Positions 52,928 through 61,281 of a DNA stretch of 64,000 nucleotides are shown here, piece by piece. Positions within the stretch are counted from its first letter, which is position 1. Each line of letters opens with the position of its first letter. This DNA comes from Actinomadura coerulea (lineage in GTDB: Bacteria > Actinomycetota > Actinomycetes > Streptosporangiales > Streptosporangiaceae). The stretch is taken from NCBI RefSeq assembly GCF_014208105.1, contig NZ_JACHMQ010000001.1:558001-622000 (forward strand). Reading direction: 5' to 3'. The notes under the pieces were generated by a model. The model was given only the letters and a program-made list of their open reading frames with translations. It did not search any database and was not told the origin of the DNA. The translations under genes and the position numbers were made by a program.

Positions 52928-53962
52928 ATGCCGGTTTCAGCGGTGAGGATCCGCGATCTTCGCAAGACCTTCGGCCCCGTCGAGGCGGTGGCGGGCGTCG
53001 ACCTCGACATCCGGGACGGCGAGTTCTTCTCGATGCTCGGGCCGTCCGGGTCCGGGAAGACGACCGTGCTGCGGCTCATCGCGGGCTTCGAGCGGCCGAC
53101 CTCTGGAACGATCGAACTCGGCGGCAGGGACGTGACCGGCCTCGCGCCGTTCGACCGCGACGTCAACACCGTCTTCCAGGACTACGCGCTCTTCCCGCAC
53201 CTCGACGTGCTCCGCAACGTCGAGTACGGCATGAAGGTGCGGCGGGTGCCGAAGGCCGAGCGCCGCGAGCGGGCGCTGGAGGCGCTGCGCAGCGTCCGGC
53301 TCGAAGGGATGCGGGCGCGCCGCCCCGCCGAGCTGTCGGGCGGCCAGCGCCAGCGGGTCGCGCTCGCCCGGGCGCTGGTGAACGAGCCGAAGGTGCTGCT
53401 GCTGGACGAGCCGCTCGGCGCGCTCGACCTGAAGCTGCGCGAGGAGATGCAGGTCGAACTGAAGAGCATCCAGCGCAGGGCCGGCATCACCTTCGTGTTC
53501 GTCACCCACGACCAGGAGGAGGCGCTGACCCTCAGCGACCGGATCGCGGTCCTCGACGGCGGCCGGGTCCAGCAGGTCGGCACGCCGGCCGAGGTGTACG
53601 AGCGGCCCGCCACCGAGTTCGTGGCCGGCTTCGTCGGCACGACCAACCGCATCGGCGAGGTCTGCGTGCGGCCGGAGAAGATCCACGTCCACGTGGACGG
53701 CGAGGGCGAGCGGGAGGGCGGGCCGGACACGGGGGACCGGCAGGCGCTCGGCACGGTCGCCGAGGTCGTCTACGCCGGCGCGGTCACCCGCTACGTCGTC
53801 GACCTGGAGTCGGGGGAGCGGGTCGTCGCGCTGCAGCAGAACCTGCGGACCTCCTCCATGGACGTGATGGGCCGGCGCGGCGCCCGGGTCCGGATCAGCT
53901 GGCACGAGGCGCACGAGTTCCACCTGTCGGGCGCCGGCTCCGCGCCGGCGCCCGCCCCCTGA
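52928..53962 (+). CDS. potA: ABC transporter ATP-binding subunit, polyamine (PotA) type
   Basis: Powers import of a spermidine/putrescine-like solute. 344 residues: [18 protein letters not shown], Walker [14 protein letters not shown]-loop [13 protein letters not shown], signature [15 protein letters not shown], Walker [14 protein letters not shown]-loop [11 protein letters not shown], then a C-terminal TOBE-type domain beginning around [11 protein letters not shown] start at 52928 because the promoter fits a leaderless mRNA; an ATG at 52916 would add four residues. First gene of a four-gene operon. Confidence 0.9.
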   Translation: MPVSAVRIRDLRKTFGPVEAVAGVDLDIRDGEFFSMLGPSGSGKTTVLRLIAGFERPTSGTIELGGRDVTGLAPFDRDVNTVFQDYALFPHLDVLRNVEYGMKVRRVPKAERRERALEALRSVRLEGMRARRPAELSGGQRQRVALARALVNEPKVLLLDEPLGALDLKLREEMQVELKSIQRRAGITFVFVTHDQEEALTLSDRIAVLDGGRVQQVGTPAEVYERPATEFVAGFVGTTNRIGEVCVRPEKIHVHVDGEGEREGGPDTGDRQALGTVAEVVYAGAVTRYVVDLESGERVVALQQNLRTSSMDVMGRRGARVRISWHEAHEFHLSGAGSAPAPAP

Positions 53963-54010
53963 ACCACCCCAACGAACCCCCGAAAAAACCCCCACAATAA
54001 GGAGTTCCCC

Positions 54011-55216
54011 ATGTGGTCCAAGCGCATGGCGGCCGCCGCCGCGGCGACGCTGGCGATCGGACTGGCGGCCGCCGCCTGCGGCGACTCGGGCGACAAGGCG
54101 ACCGCATCCGGGCAGGGCGGCTTCCCCGTTCCCAAGGTGCCGATGCAGAAGTCGCTCGGCCAGGGCGAGGGCAAGGTCAACCTGGTCGCCTGGGCCGGGT
54201 ACGCCGAGGACGGCTCCAACGACCCCAAGGTCGACTGGGTCACCCCGTTCGAGAAGCAGACCGGCTGCAAGGTCAACACCAAGGTCGCCGGCACGTCCGA
54301 CGAGATGGTGACCCTGATGAAGACCGGCGAGTACGACGCGGTCTCCGCCTCCGGTGACGCCTCGCTGCGGCTGATCGCCTCCGGGACGGTCGCGCCGGTC
54401 AACACCGGGCTCGTGCCGAACTACGCCGACGTCTTCGCCGGGCTGAAGATGAAGCCGTGGAACTCGGTGAACAACGTCGCCTACGGCATCCCGCACGGCC
54501 GCGGCGCCAACCTGCTCATGTGGCGCACCGACAAGGTCAAGACGGCCCCCGACTCGTGGGGCGCGGTGTTCGACGCCAACTCCCCGTACAAGGGGAAGAT
54601 CACCGCCTACGACTCGCCGATCTACATCGCCGACGCCGCGCTCTACCTGAAGACGGCCAAGCCCGAACTCGGCATCAAGAACCCGTACGCGCTCGACCAG
54701 AAGCAGTTCGACGCGGCCGTCGAGCTGCTGAAGACCCAGCGCGGGCTCGTCGGCGAGTACTGGTCCGACTACACCAAGGAGGTCCAGGCGTTCAAGAGCG
54801 GCGACTCCGTCCTCGGGACGACGTGGCAGGTCATCGCCAACCTCGCGGAGGCCGAGAAGGCCCCGGTCAAGGTGACCCTGCCCAAGGAGGGCTCCACCGG
54901 CTGGTCGGACACCTGGATGGTCGGCGCGAAGGCCAAGAACCCCAACTGCGCCTACAAGTGGATGGACTGGATCGTCTCTCCCAAGGCGAACGCGCAGGTC
55001 GCCGAATGGTTCGGTGAGGCCCCGGCGAACGCGAAGGCGTGCCAGGAGACCTCGGACAAGAAGTTCTGCGACACCTTCCACGCCACCGACGAGAACTACT
55101 TCTCGCAGGTGCACTTCTGGACGACGCCGATCGCGCAGTGCCTCGACGGGCGCAAGGACGTCAAGTGCGTCGACTACTCCAAGTGGACGCAGGCGTGGAC
55201 CGCGATCAAGGGATGA
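54011..55216 (+). CDS. potD: ABC transporter substrate-binding lipoprotein, polyamine (PotD) type
   Basis: 401 residues. Lipobox LAAAACGDSG at residues 16-25 anchors it outside. The periplasmic-binding fold has LVAWAGYAEDGSNDPKVDWV, a helix KQTGCKVNTKVAGTSDEMVT, and the C-terminal WMDWIVSPKANAQVAEWFGE, all typical of the PotD/PotF group. AAGGAG lies just upstream of the ATG. Substrate not predictable by eye; the neighbouring soluble Cache protein may respond to the same ligand. Confidence 0.89.
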   Translation: MWSKRMAAAAAATLAIGLAAAACGDSGDKATASGQGGFPVPKVPMQKSLGQGEGKVNLVAWAGYAEDGSNDPKVDWVTPFEKQTGCKVNTKVAGTSDEMVTLMKTGEYDAVSASGDASLRLIASGTVAPVNTGLVPNYADVFAGLKMKPWNSVNNVAYGIPHGRGANLLMWRTDKVKTAPDSWGAVFDANSPYKGKITAYDSPIYIADAALYLKTAKPELGIKNPYALDQKQFDAAVELLKTQRGLVGEYWSDYTKEVQAFKSGDSVLGTTWQVIANLAEAEKAPVKVTLPKEGSTGWSDTWMVGAKAKNPNCAYKWMDWIVSPKANAQVAEWFGEAPANAKACQETSDKKFCDTFHATDENYFSQVHFWTTPIAQCLDGRKDVKCVDYSKWTQAWTAIKG

Positions 55217-56127
55217 CCGGCTCCGCCCTCACCGGCGGTAAGGACGGCCGCCCGGCGCCGGGTCCCCGGCGCCGGGCGGCGGCCCTGCTGCACCGCCGCC
55301 CGCGGCTGCGCCTGTCGCTGCTGCTGTCGGCGCCGCTCGCCTGGCTGGTCGTCGTCTATCTCGGCGCGCTCGCCGCGATCTTCCTGACCGCCTTCTGGAC
55401 CACCGACGTCTTCACCGGCGAGGTCGTCCGGCAGTTCACGCTCGCCAACTTCCAGACCCTCCTCGACGAGCCGGTCTACCGGACGGTCGCGCTGCGCAGC
55501 CTCGGCGTCGCGGCGGCCGTCACCCTCATCGACACCGCGATCGGCTTCCCGATGGCGCTGTACATGGCCAAGGTCGCCAGGCCGCGGCACCGGCCCTACC
55601 TGGTGATCGCGATCCTGGCGCCGCTGTGGGCCGCCTACCTCGTCAAGGCGTACGCGTGGCGGGTGATGCTCTCGGAGGGCGGCCTGGTCGACCAGGTGCT
55701 GGGGCCGTTCGGGCTCTCCAGCCCCGGCTACGGCCTCACGGCGACGGTGCTCGTGCTGGCCTACCTGTGGCTGCCGTACATGATCCTGCCGGTCTACGCG
55801 GGCCTGGAGCGGCTCCCGGACTCGCTGCTGGACGCCTCCGGCGACCTCGGCGCCCGCCCGCTGCGCACGCTGCGGTCCGTCGTGCTGCCGCTGGTGTTCC
55901 CCTCGCTGGTGGCCGGGTCGATCTTCACGTTCTCGCTGTCGCTCGGCGACTACATCACCGTGAAGATCGTCGGCGGCCGGAGCCAGCTGCTCGGCAACGT
56001 CGTCTACGACAACATCGGCGCCGCCAACAACCTGCCGTTCGCGGCGGCGGTCGCCACGATCCCGGTGGTGGTGATGCTCGGCTACCTCGCCGCGGCCCGC
56101 CGCACCGGCGCGCTCAGGGAGCTGTGA
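55213..56127 (+). CDS. potB: ABC transporter permease, PotB type
   Basis: 304 residues, six membrane helices. The EAA loop region is seen in LPDSLLDASGDLGARPLRTL, followed by VVLPLVFPSLVAGSIFTFSLS. Its ATG overlaps the potD stop (ATGA), so translation is coupled. The frame upstream (55039-55212) belongs to potD and is not coding in this frame. Confidence 0.93.
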   Translation: MTGSALTGGKDGRPAPGPRRRAAALLHRRPRLRLSLLLSAPLAWLVVVYLGALAAIFLTAFWTTDVFTGEVVRQFTLANFQTLLDEPVYRTVALRSLGVAAAVTLIDTAIGFPMALYMAKVARPRHRPYLVIAILAPLWAAYLVKAYAWRVMLSEGGLVDQVLGPFGLSSPGYGLTATVLVLAYLWLPYMILPVYAGLERLPDSLLDASGDLGARPLRTLRSVVLPLVFPSLVAGSIFTFSLSLGDYITVKIVGGRSQLLGNVVYDNIGAANNLPFAAAVATIPVVVMLGYLAAARRTGALREL

Positions 56128-56936
56128 TGACCCTCTCGCCCGCCGCGCGGATCGCCCTGCGCGTCGTGATGTTCCTCGGCCTCGCGGTCATCTACGTGCC
56201 GCTGCTGGTCGTGCTGGTCAACTCCTTCAACGCCGACACCGCGTTCGGGTGGCCGCCGTCGGGGTTCACCGGGCGCTGGTGGTCGCAGGCGCTGCACAAC
56301 GAGGGCGCCCGGGAGGCCGTCCTGACCAGCGTCAAGGCGGGCCTCGGCGCGACGGCCGCCGCGCTCGTCCTCGGCACCATGGCCGCCTTCGCGGTGGCGC
56401 GGCACCGGTTCTTCGGGCGCGAGACGGTCTCGCTGGTCGTCGTGCTGCCGATCGCGCTGCCCGGAATCGTCACCGGCATCGCGCTCAGCAACGCCTTCCA
56501 GGTCGTGCTGAAGCCGCTCGGGATCGGGCTCGGCCTGTTCACCGTGATCGTCGGGCACGCCACGTTCTGCGTCGTCACGATCTTCAACAACGTGCTCGCC
56601 CGGCTGCGGCGCACGGGCACCAGCCTGGAGGAGGCGTCGGCCGACCTCGGCGCCGACACGTTCCAGACGTTCTGGCACGTCACGTTCCCGGCGCTGCGCT
56701 CGGCGCTGCTCGCCGGGGGGCTGCTGTCGTTCGCGCTGTCCTTCGACGAGATCATCGTGACCACGTTCACCGCCGGGCCGGGCGCCCAGACCCTGCCGAT
56801 CTGGATCTTCCAGAACCTGTTCCGGCCCAACCAGGCCCCGGTCGTCAACGTGCTCGCCGCCGCCCTGATCGTGCTGTCGGTCGTCCCGATCTGGATCGCG
56901 CAGCGGCTGTCCAGCGGCGCCCGCGGCGTCGCGTGA
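56127..56936 (+). CDS. potC: ABC transporter permease, PotC type
   Basis: 269 residues, six membrane helices; EAA loop TSLEEASADLGADTFQTFWH, then VTFPALRSALLAGGLLSFAL. Its ATG shares the T of the potB stop (TGATG). Last gene of the transporter operon; converges on trpD with 19 bp between. Confidence 0.93.
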   Translation: MTLSPAARIALRVVMFLGLAVIYVPLLVVLVNSFNADTAFGWPPSGFTGRWWSQALHNEGAREAVLTSVKAGLGATAAALVLGTMAAFAVARHRFFGRETVSLVVVLPIALPGIVTGIALSNAFQVVLKPLGIGLGLFTVIVGHATFCVVTIFNNVLARLRRTGTSLEEASADLGADTFQTFWHVTFPALRSALLAGGLLSFALSFDEIIVTTFTAGPGAQTLPIWIFQNLFRPNQAPVVNVLAAALIVLSVVPIWIAQRLSSGARGVA

Positions 56937-56955
56937 GCGGGGCGGGCGCTGAGCG

Positions 56956-58005
56956 TCAGCCCCGCAGGCGCTGGGAGGCGTCGACCCAGCGGTCCAGGAG
57001 GGTGGCGGCGCCTCCCGAGTCGACCGCCGCGGCGGCGCGCTCGTAGGCGGCCCCCAGCGTCGCGGTGAGGTCGGCGGCGGGCGGCGCCCCCTCGTAGGCG
57101 GTGATGAGCGCGGCGGCGTTCAGCAGGACCATGTCGCGGACGGGCCCCCGCCGGCCGGTGAACGTCTCGCGGGCGACCCGCCCGTTGAACGCCGCGTCGG
57201 CGCCGCGCAGGTCCTCCGGCTTCGCCGGCGGGATGCCGAGGTCGGAGGGGTCGAAGGTCGTCTCGGTCGCCGTCCCGTCGCGCACCACCCACACCGTGGA
57301 GGTGCCCGTGGTGGTCAGCTCGTCCAGCCCGTCGTCGCCCCGGAAGACCAGCGAGGAGCAGCCGCGCGAGGCGAACACGCCCGCCATCACGCCCGCCATC
57401 CGCGGGTGGAACACCCCGACGGCCTGGGCCAGGGGCCGCGCCGGGTTGGTCAGCGGGCCGAGGAAGTTGAAGACCGTGGGCGTGCCCAGTTCGCTGCGGG
57501 TGCGCGAGGCGTACTTCAGGGCCGGGTGGTAGAGCGGCGCGAAGCAGAAGGTGATGCCGACCTCGTCGGCGACCCGCGCGGTGGCCTCGGGGGGCAGGTC
57601 GATCGCGACGCCGAGGTGCTCCAGCAGGTCGGCGGCGCCGCACGAGGACGACGCGGCCCGGTTGCCGTGCTTGACGACCCGCACGCCCGCCGCGGCCGCG
57701 ACCACGGCGGCCATCGTGGAGACGTTGACGGTGTGGCCGCGGTCGCCGCCCGTCCCGACGAGGTCGGCGATGCGGCCGGGCACCTCGATGGGGGTGGCGT
57801 TGTCCATCATCCCCTGGGCGAGGCCGGTGACCTCCTCGACCGTCTCGCCCTTGGCGCGCAGCGCCACGGCGAAGCCCGCGATCTGCGCGTCGGTGGCCTC
57901 GCCGGACATGATGCTGTTCATGGCCCAGGAGGTCTCCTCGCTGGACAGCGAGTCGCCCGACACGAGGGCGTTGAGCAGTGCGGGCCAGCTGGTGCGCGCG
58001 TCCAT
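56956..58005 (-). CDS. trpD: Anthranilate phosphoribosyltransferase
   Basis: Transfers phosphoribosyl from PRPP to anthranilate, step 2 of tryptophan synthesis. 349 residues with [17 protein letters not shown] (PRPP binding), [21 protein letters not shown], and [15 protein letters not shown]. Present at the same locus in mycobacteria (Rv2192c), away from other trp genes. Convergent with potC. Confidence 0.96.
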   Translation of the reverse strand: MDARTSWPALLNALVSGDSLSSEETSWAMNSIMSGEATDAQIAGFAVALRAKGETVEEVTGLAQGMMDNATPIEVPGRIADLVGTGGDRGHTVNVSTMAAVVAAAAGVRVVKHGNRAASSSCGAADLLEHLGVAIDLPPEATARVADEVGITFCFAPLYHPALKYASRTRSELGTPTVFNFLGPLTNPARPLAQAVGVFHPRMAGVMAGVFASRGCSSLVFRGDDGLDELTTTGTSTVWVVRDGTATETTFDPSDLGIPPAKPEDLRGADAAFNGRVARETFTGRRGPVRDMVLLNAAALITAYEGAPPAADLTATLGAAYERAAAAVDSGGAATLLDRWVDASQRLRG

Positions 58006-58059
58006 GTCGCCTACAGGGTCGTGGTGGGTGCGTTGCGGAGAAGCGGTGCGGCCCGCGGG

Positions 58060-58458
58060 CTACAGGGCCGGGAGGCGGTTCTGGACGCGCTGCCGCATGA
58101 GGCCGGCGAGGGCGTTCGCGAGGCCCATCGGGTCGATGGGCAGGCCCACCACGGCGTCGGCGCGCGACCAGGTGGCGAGCCAGCCGTCGTCGCGGCGGCC
58201 GATGATCGCCAGGACGGGCGGGCAGTCGTACACCTCGTCCTTGGCCTGGCGGCACACGCCGAGGCCGCCCGCGGGCTGCGCCTCCCCGTCGACGATCAGG
58301 ACGTCGACGCCGCCCTGGTCGAGCCGCGCGACGACCGCCGGCTGGGTGGCGCACTCCTCGAACTCGACCTTCGGGAGGTCGGCGGCGGGTCGGCGCCCGA
58401 TCGCCATCCGGATCTCGGCGCGCGTGTTCGCGTCGTCGCTGTAGACGAGGACCTTCAT
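58060..58458 (-). CDS. Atypical response-regulator receiver domain protein
   Basis: About 132 residues, a single receiver-like fold: MKVLVYSDDANTRAEIRMAI with the acidic pair, then DVLIVDGEAQPAGGLGVCR with the putative phospho-Asp, and ADAVVGLPIDPMGLANALAG. The universally conserved Lys of the usual KP motif is replaced by Leu-Pro, so classical phosphorylation is doubtful. No output domain. I start at ATG 58458 (GGAGAG upstream); 58482 would add eight residues. Divergent from ctaE. Confidence 0.76.
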   Translation of the reverse strand: MKVLVYSDDANTRAEIRMAIGRRPAADLPKVEFEECATQPAVVARLDQGGVDVLIVDGEAQPAGGLGVCRQAKDEVYDCPPVLAIIGRRDDGWLATWSRADAVVGLPIDPMGLANALAGLMRQRVQNRLPAL

Positions 58459-58583
58459 CGGGCTCTCCGGGGCGGTGCTCATGGACCTGAAGGGTACCGG
58501 GTCGCGGCACCGGTGACACGCTCGGGGAACCGAAGGAGGGGGGTCATGCGTCAGTCACTGGATAGGGGCGCAATAATGCTGGC

Positions 58584-59231
58584 GTGACAGCATCCGCGAT
58601 AGAGACAACACCTCACGCACGGGCGAACCGTCCCAATCTGGTCAGCGTGGGGACGATCGTTTGGCTGTCGTCCGAGCTGATGTTCTTCGCGGCGCTGTTC
58701 GCGATGTTCTTCACGATCCGCTCTGTGACGATCGGCCAGTCCGGCCACGACGCGTGGCCGGGCGCCCCGCTGGACCTGCCGCTGTCGGCCGTCAACACGA
58801 CCATCCTGGTGCTGTCCTCGGTGACCTGCCAGATGGGCGTGTTCAAGGCCGAGGCCGGCAAGGTCGGACGTGACGGAAGCGTGTTCAACGTGGCGCGCTG
58901 GGGCCTGCGCGAGTGGTACGTGCTCTCGTTCCTCATGGGCGCCTACTTCGTCGCCGGCCAGGCCTACGAGTACTCCCAGCTGGTCTCCAAGGACGGCCTC
59001 ACCTTCTCGTCCTCGGCCTACGGCTCGGTCTTCTACCTGGCCACCGGCTTCCACGGCCTGCACGTCATCGGCGGCCTCGTCGCGTTCCTGTTCCTCCTGG
59101 GACGCACCTACGCCGCCAAGCGGTGGACGCACGAGCAGGCGACGAGCGCGATCGTCGTCTCCTACTACTGGCACTTCGTCGACGTGGTGTGGATCGGCCT
59201 GTTCTCGGTCGTCTACCTGCTCGACATCTGA
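58584..59231 (+). CDS. ctaE: Cytochrome c oxidase subunit III
   Basis: 215 residues with five membrane helices. It has the SubIII signature [17 protein letters not shown], a [18 protein letters not shown] segment, and [13 protein letters not shown] with the family Glu/His residues. The GTG at 58584 comes five bases after TAATGC, a likely -10, so the message may be leaderless. Leads the ctaE-qcrC-qcrA-qcrB operon as in other Actinobacteria; with ctaCDF it makes aa3 oxidase. Confidence 0.95.
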   Translation: MTASAIETTPHARANRPNLVSVGTIVWLSSELMFFAALFAMFFTIRSVTIGQSGHDAWPGAPLDLPLSAVNTTILVLSSVTCQMGVFKAEAGKVGRDGSVFNVARWGLREWYVLSFLMGAYFVAGQAYEYSQLVSKDGLTFSSSAYGSVFYLATGFHGLHVIGGLVAFLFLLGRTYAAKRWTHEQATSAIVVSYYWHFVDVVWIGLFSVVYLLDI

Positions 59232-59275
59232 ACGACCCGACCGACCCGACCGACATGACCCGAACGGGGACTTCC

Positions 59276-60187
59276 GTGAAAAGGATCACCGCATGGCGAC
59301 GGCGCCCGTGGGCGGGCTACGCCGTCGTGCTGGCGGCCCTGGCGGCGATCGGCGCGATCTACGCCGGCTTCTCGCCGCGGACTGACCGCGCCGAGGCGCA
59401 GACCACAGCCCAGGCGGCGCAGGACCTGAAGAACGGCCAGCAGCTGTTCAACAAGAACTGCGCGAGCTGCCACGGGCTGAACGCCGAGGGCACCAAGGAC
59501 GCCAAGGGCAACCCGATCGCCCCGAGCCTCATCGGCGTCGGCGCCGCGTCCGTCGACTTCCAGGTCGGCTCGGGCCGCATGCCCGCGGCGAACCCCGGCG
59601 CTCAGATGCCGCGCAAGACGCCGATCCCCGAGTTCAACACCTCGATCAAGACCGACTACGAGGAGAAGGACAAGCGGGAGGCGGCCGAGAGGCAGAAGGC
59701 GCAGGCGGAGAAGAACCTCTCCGACCTCAGCGCCTACGTCGCCTCGCTCGGCGGCGGCCCGGAGGTCCCCCCGGCGTCGGCCGTGGACCCGAAGACCGGC
59801 AACGTCGCGCTCGGCGGGAAGCTGTTCCGCACCAACTGCGCGCAGTGCCACAACTTCACCGGCCAGGGCGGCGCGCTGACGGGCGGCAAGTACGCGCCCT
59901 CGCTGTCGAACCCCGACGTCACGCCCACCCAGATGTACGAGGCCATGCTGACCGGCCCGCAGGCGATGCCCGTGTTCAACGACACGACGCTCACGCCCAA
60001 GGACAAGCAGGCGATCATCGCCTACCTCGTCCAGACGCGTGAGGAGCCGAACCCCGGCGGCAACGGCCTCGGCCGCATCGGCCCGGTGACCGAGGGGCTG
60101 GCCGGCTGGCTGGTCGGAATCGGCCTGCTGGTCCTGGCCGCCATGTGGATCACCGCGAAGAAGCCGAAGAAGCTGAAGAAGTCATGA
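59276..60187 (+). CDS. qcrC: Menaquinol:cytochrome c reductase dihaem cytochrome c
   Basis: 303 residues, one N-terminal and one C-terminal membrane helix, two c-type haem motifs: NKNCASCHGLNAEG and RTNCAQCHNFTGQG, with Met ligands later (for example GRMPAANPG). Electron carrier from bc1 to CuA, no free cytochrome c needed. A charged helical insert DYEEKDKREAAERQKAQAEK lies between the two haem domains, longer than I expect for the family. Start at GTG 59276 with GGGGAC upstream; ATG 59255 is in frame. Confidence 0.93.
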   Translation: MKRITAWRRRPWAGYAVVLAALAAIGAIYAGFSPRTDRAEAQTTAQAAQDLKNGQQLFNKNCASCHGLNAEGTKDAKGNPIAPSLIGVGAASVDFQVGSGRMPAANPGAQMPRKTPIPEFNTSIKTDYEEKDKREAAERQKAQAEKNLSDLSAYVASLGGGPEVPPASAVDPKTGNVALGGKLFRTNCAQCHNFTGQGGALTGGKYAPSLSNPDVTPTQMYEAMLTGPQAMPVFNDTTLTPKDKQAIIAYLVQTREEPNPGGNGLGRIGPVTEGLAGWLVGIGLLVLAAMWITAKKPKKLKKS

Positions 60188-61281
60188 GCGACGACAACAA
60201 GGACACGGCGGGCCGGCCCGCCCCGCGCGAACGCGTGATCGGCACGCCGTCCCCGGCGCGCGAGAAGGCCCTGCTCGCCGAGGACGACATCTCGGCGCCC
60301 GCGGGCGTGGGCGAGCAGCTCGACGAGGCGTCGGCCAAGCGCGCCGAGCGGATCGTCGCGACGCTCTTCCTGGTCGCGTTCGCCGCCAGCGTGGCGTTCA
60401 TCGCCTACTTCATCGGCTGGAGCGGCCGCGACGGCGGCATGCACGGCGTCACCCGGGCACGCGAGAGCAACCTGTGGCTCGGCGGCCTGATGGCGCTGTC
60501 GTTCCTCGCGCTGGCCTTCGGCGTCACCATCTGGGTGCGCCGCCTGATGACCAGCAAGCCGATCGTGCAGGAGCGGCACGAGATGGCCGCCGACGAGGAG
60601 ACCCGGGCGGCCTTCACCGAGGACTTCCTGGAAGGCGCCGCCGACAGCGGCATCACCAAGCGGCCCCTGCTGCGCCGCACGCTGCTGCTGGCCGCCGCGC
60701 CGCTCGGCCTGGCCCCGCTGGTGCTGCTGCGCGACCTCGGCCCGCTGCCGGAGAAGCGCCTCCGCCACACCTACTGGGGCGAGGCCGTCAAGAAGGCGCA
60801 GGCGGAGGGCAAGAAGGGCGCCCGCCTGGTCGTGGACGGCACCAACAAGCCGCTGCGGGTCAGCGACTTCTCCTCCCCGGGCTCGATGATCACCGTCCTG
60901 CCCGAGGGGATCGAGGAGGAGGTTCCCGAGGACCAGGTGCTGACCCAGAACGCCAAGGCCGTCACCATCCTCATCAACGTCCCCGCCGACCAGTTCAAGC
61001 CCGCCAAGGGCCGTGAGAACTGGCACGTCAACGGGATCGTGGCCTACTCCAAGGTGTGCACGCACGTCGGCTGCCCCGCGGCCCTGTACGAGCAGACCAC
61101 GCACCACATCCTGTGCCCCTGCCACCAGTCGACGTTCGACGCCACCGACGCGGCGAAGGTGATCTTCGGGCCGGCGGCGCGGTCGCTGCCGCAGCTGCCG
61201 CTGTCCGTGGAGGACGGGTACCTCATCGCCACGAGCGACTACCACGAACCCATCGGACCGAGCTTCTGGGAGCGCGGATGA
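60184..61281 (+). CDS. qcrA: Menaquinol:cytochrome c reductase Rieske iron-sulfur subunit
   Basis: 365 residues, three membrane helices in the N-terminal half. The Rieske cluster motifs are CTHVGCPAAL and CPCHQSTFD (2 Cys and 2 His). The actinobacterial type has a longer N-terminus with extra helices. ATG overlaps the qcrC stop (ATGA). Oxidises menaquinol at the Qo site with QcrB. Confidence 0.95.
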   Translation: MSDDNKDTAGRPAPRERVIGTPSPAREKALLAEDDISAPAGVGEQLDEASAKRAERIVATLFLVAFAASVAFIAYFIGWSGRDGGMHGVTRARESNLWLGGLMALSFLALAFGVTIWVRRLMTSKPIVQERHEMAADEETRAAFTEDFLEGAADSGITKRPLLRRTLLLAAAPLGLAPLVLLRDLGPLPEKRLRHTYWGEAVKKAQAEGKKGARLVVDGTNKPLRVSDFSSPGSMITVLPEGIEEEVPEDQVLTQNAKAVTILINVPADQFKPAKGRENWHVNGIVAYSKVCTHVGCPAALYEQTTHHILCPCHQSTFDATDAAKVIFGPAARSLPQLPLSVEDGYLIATSDYHEPIGPSFWERG

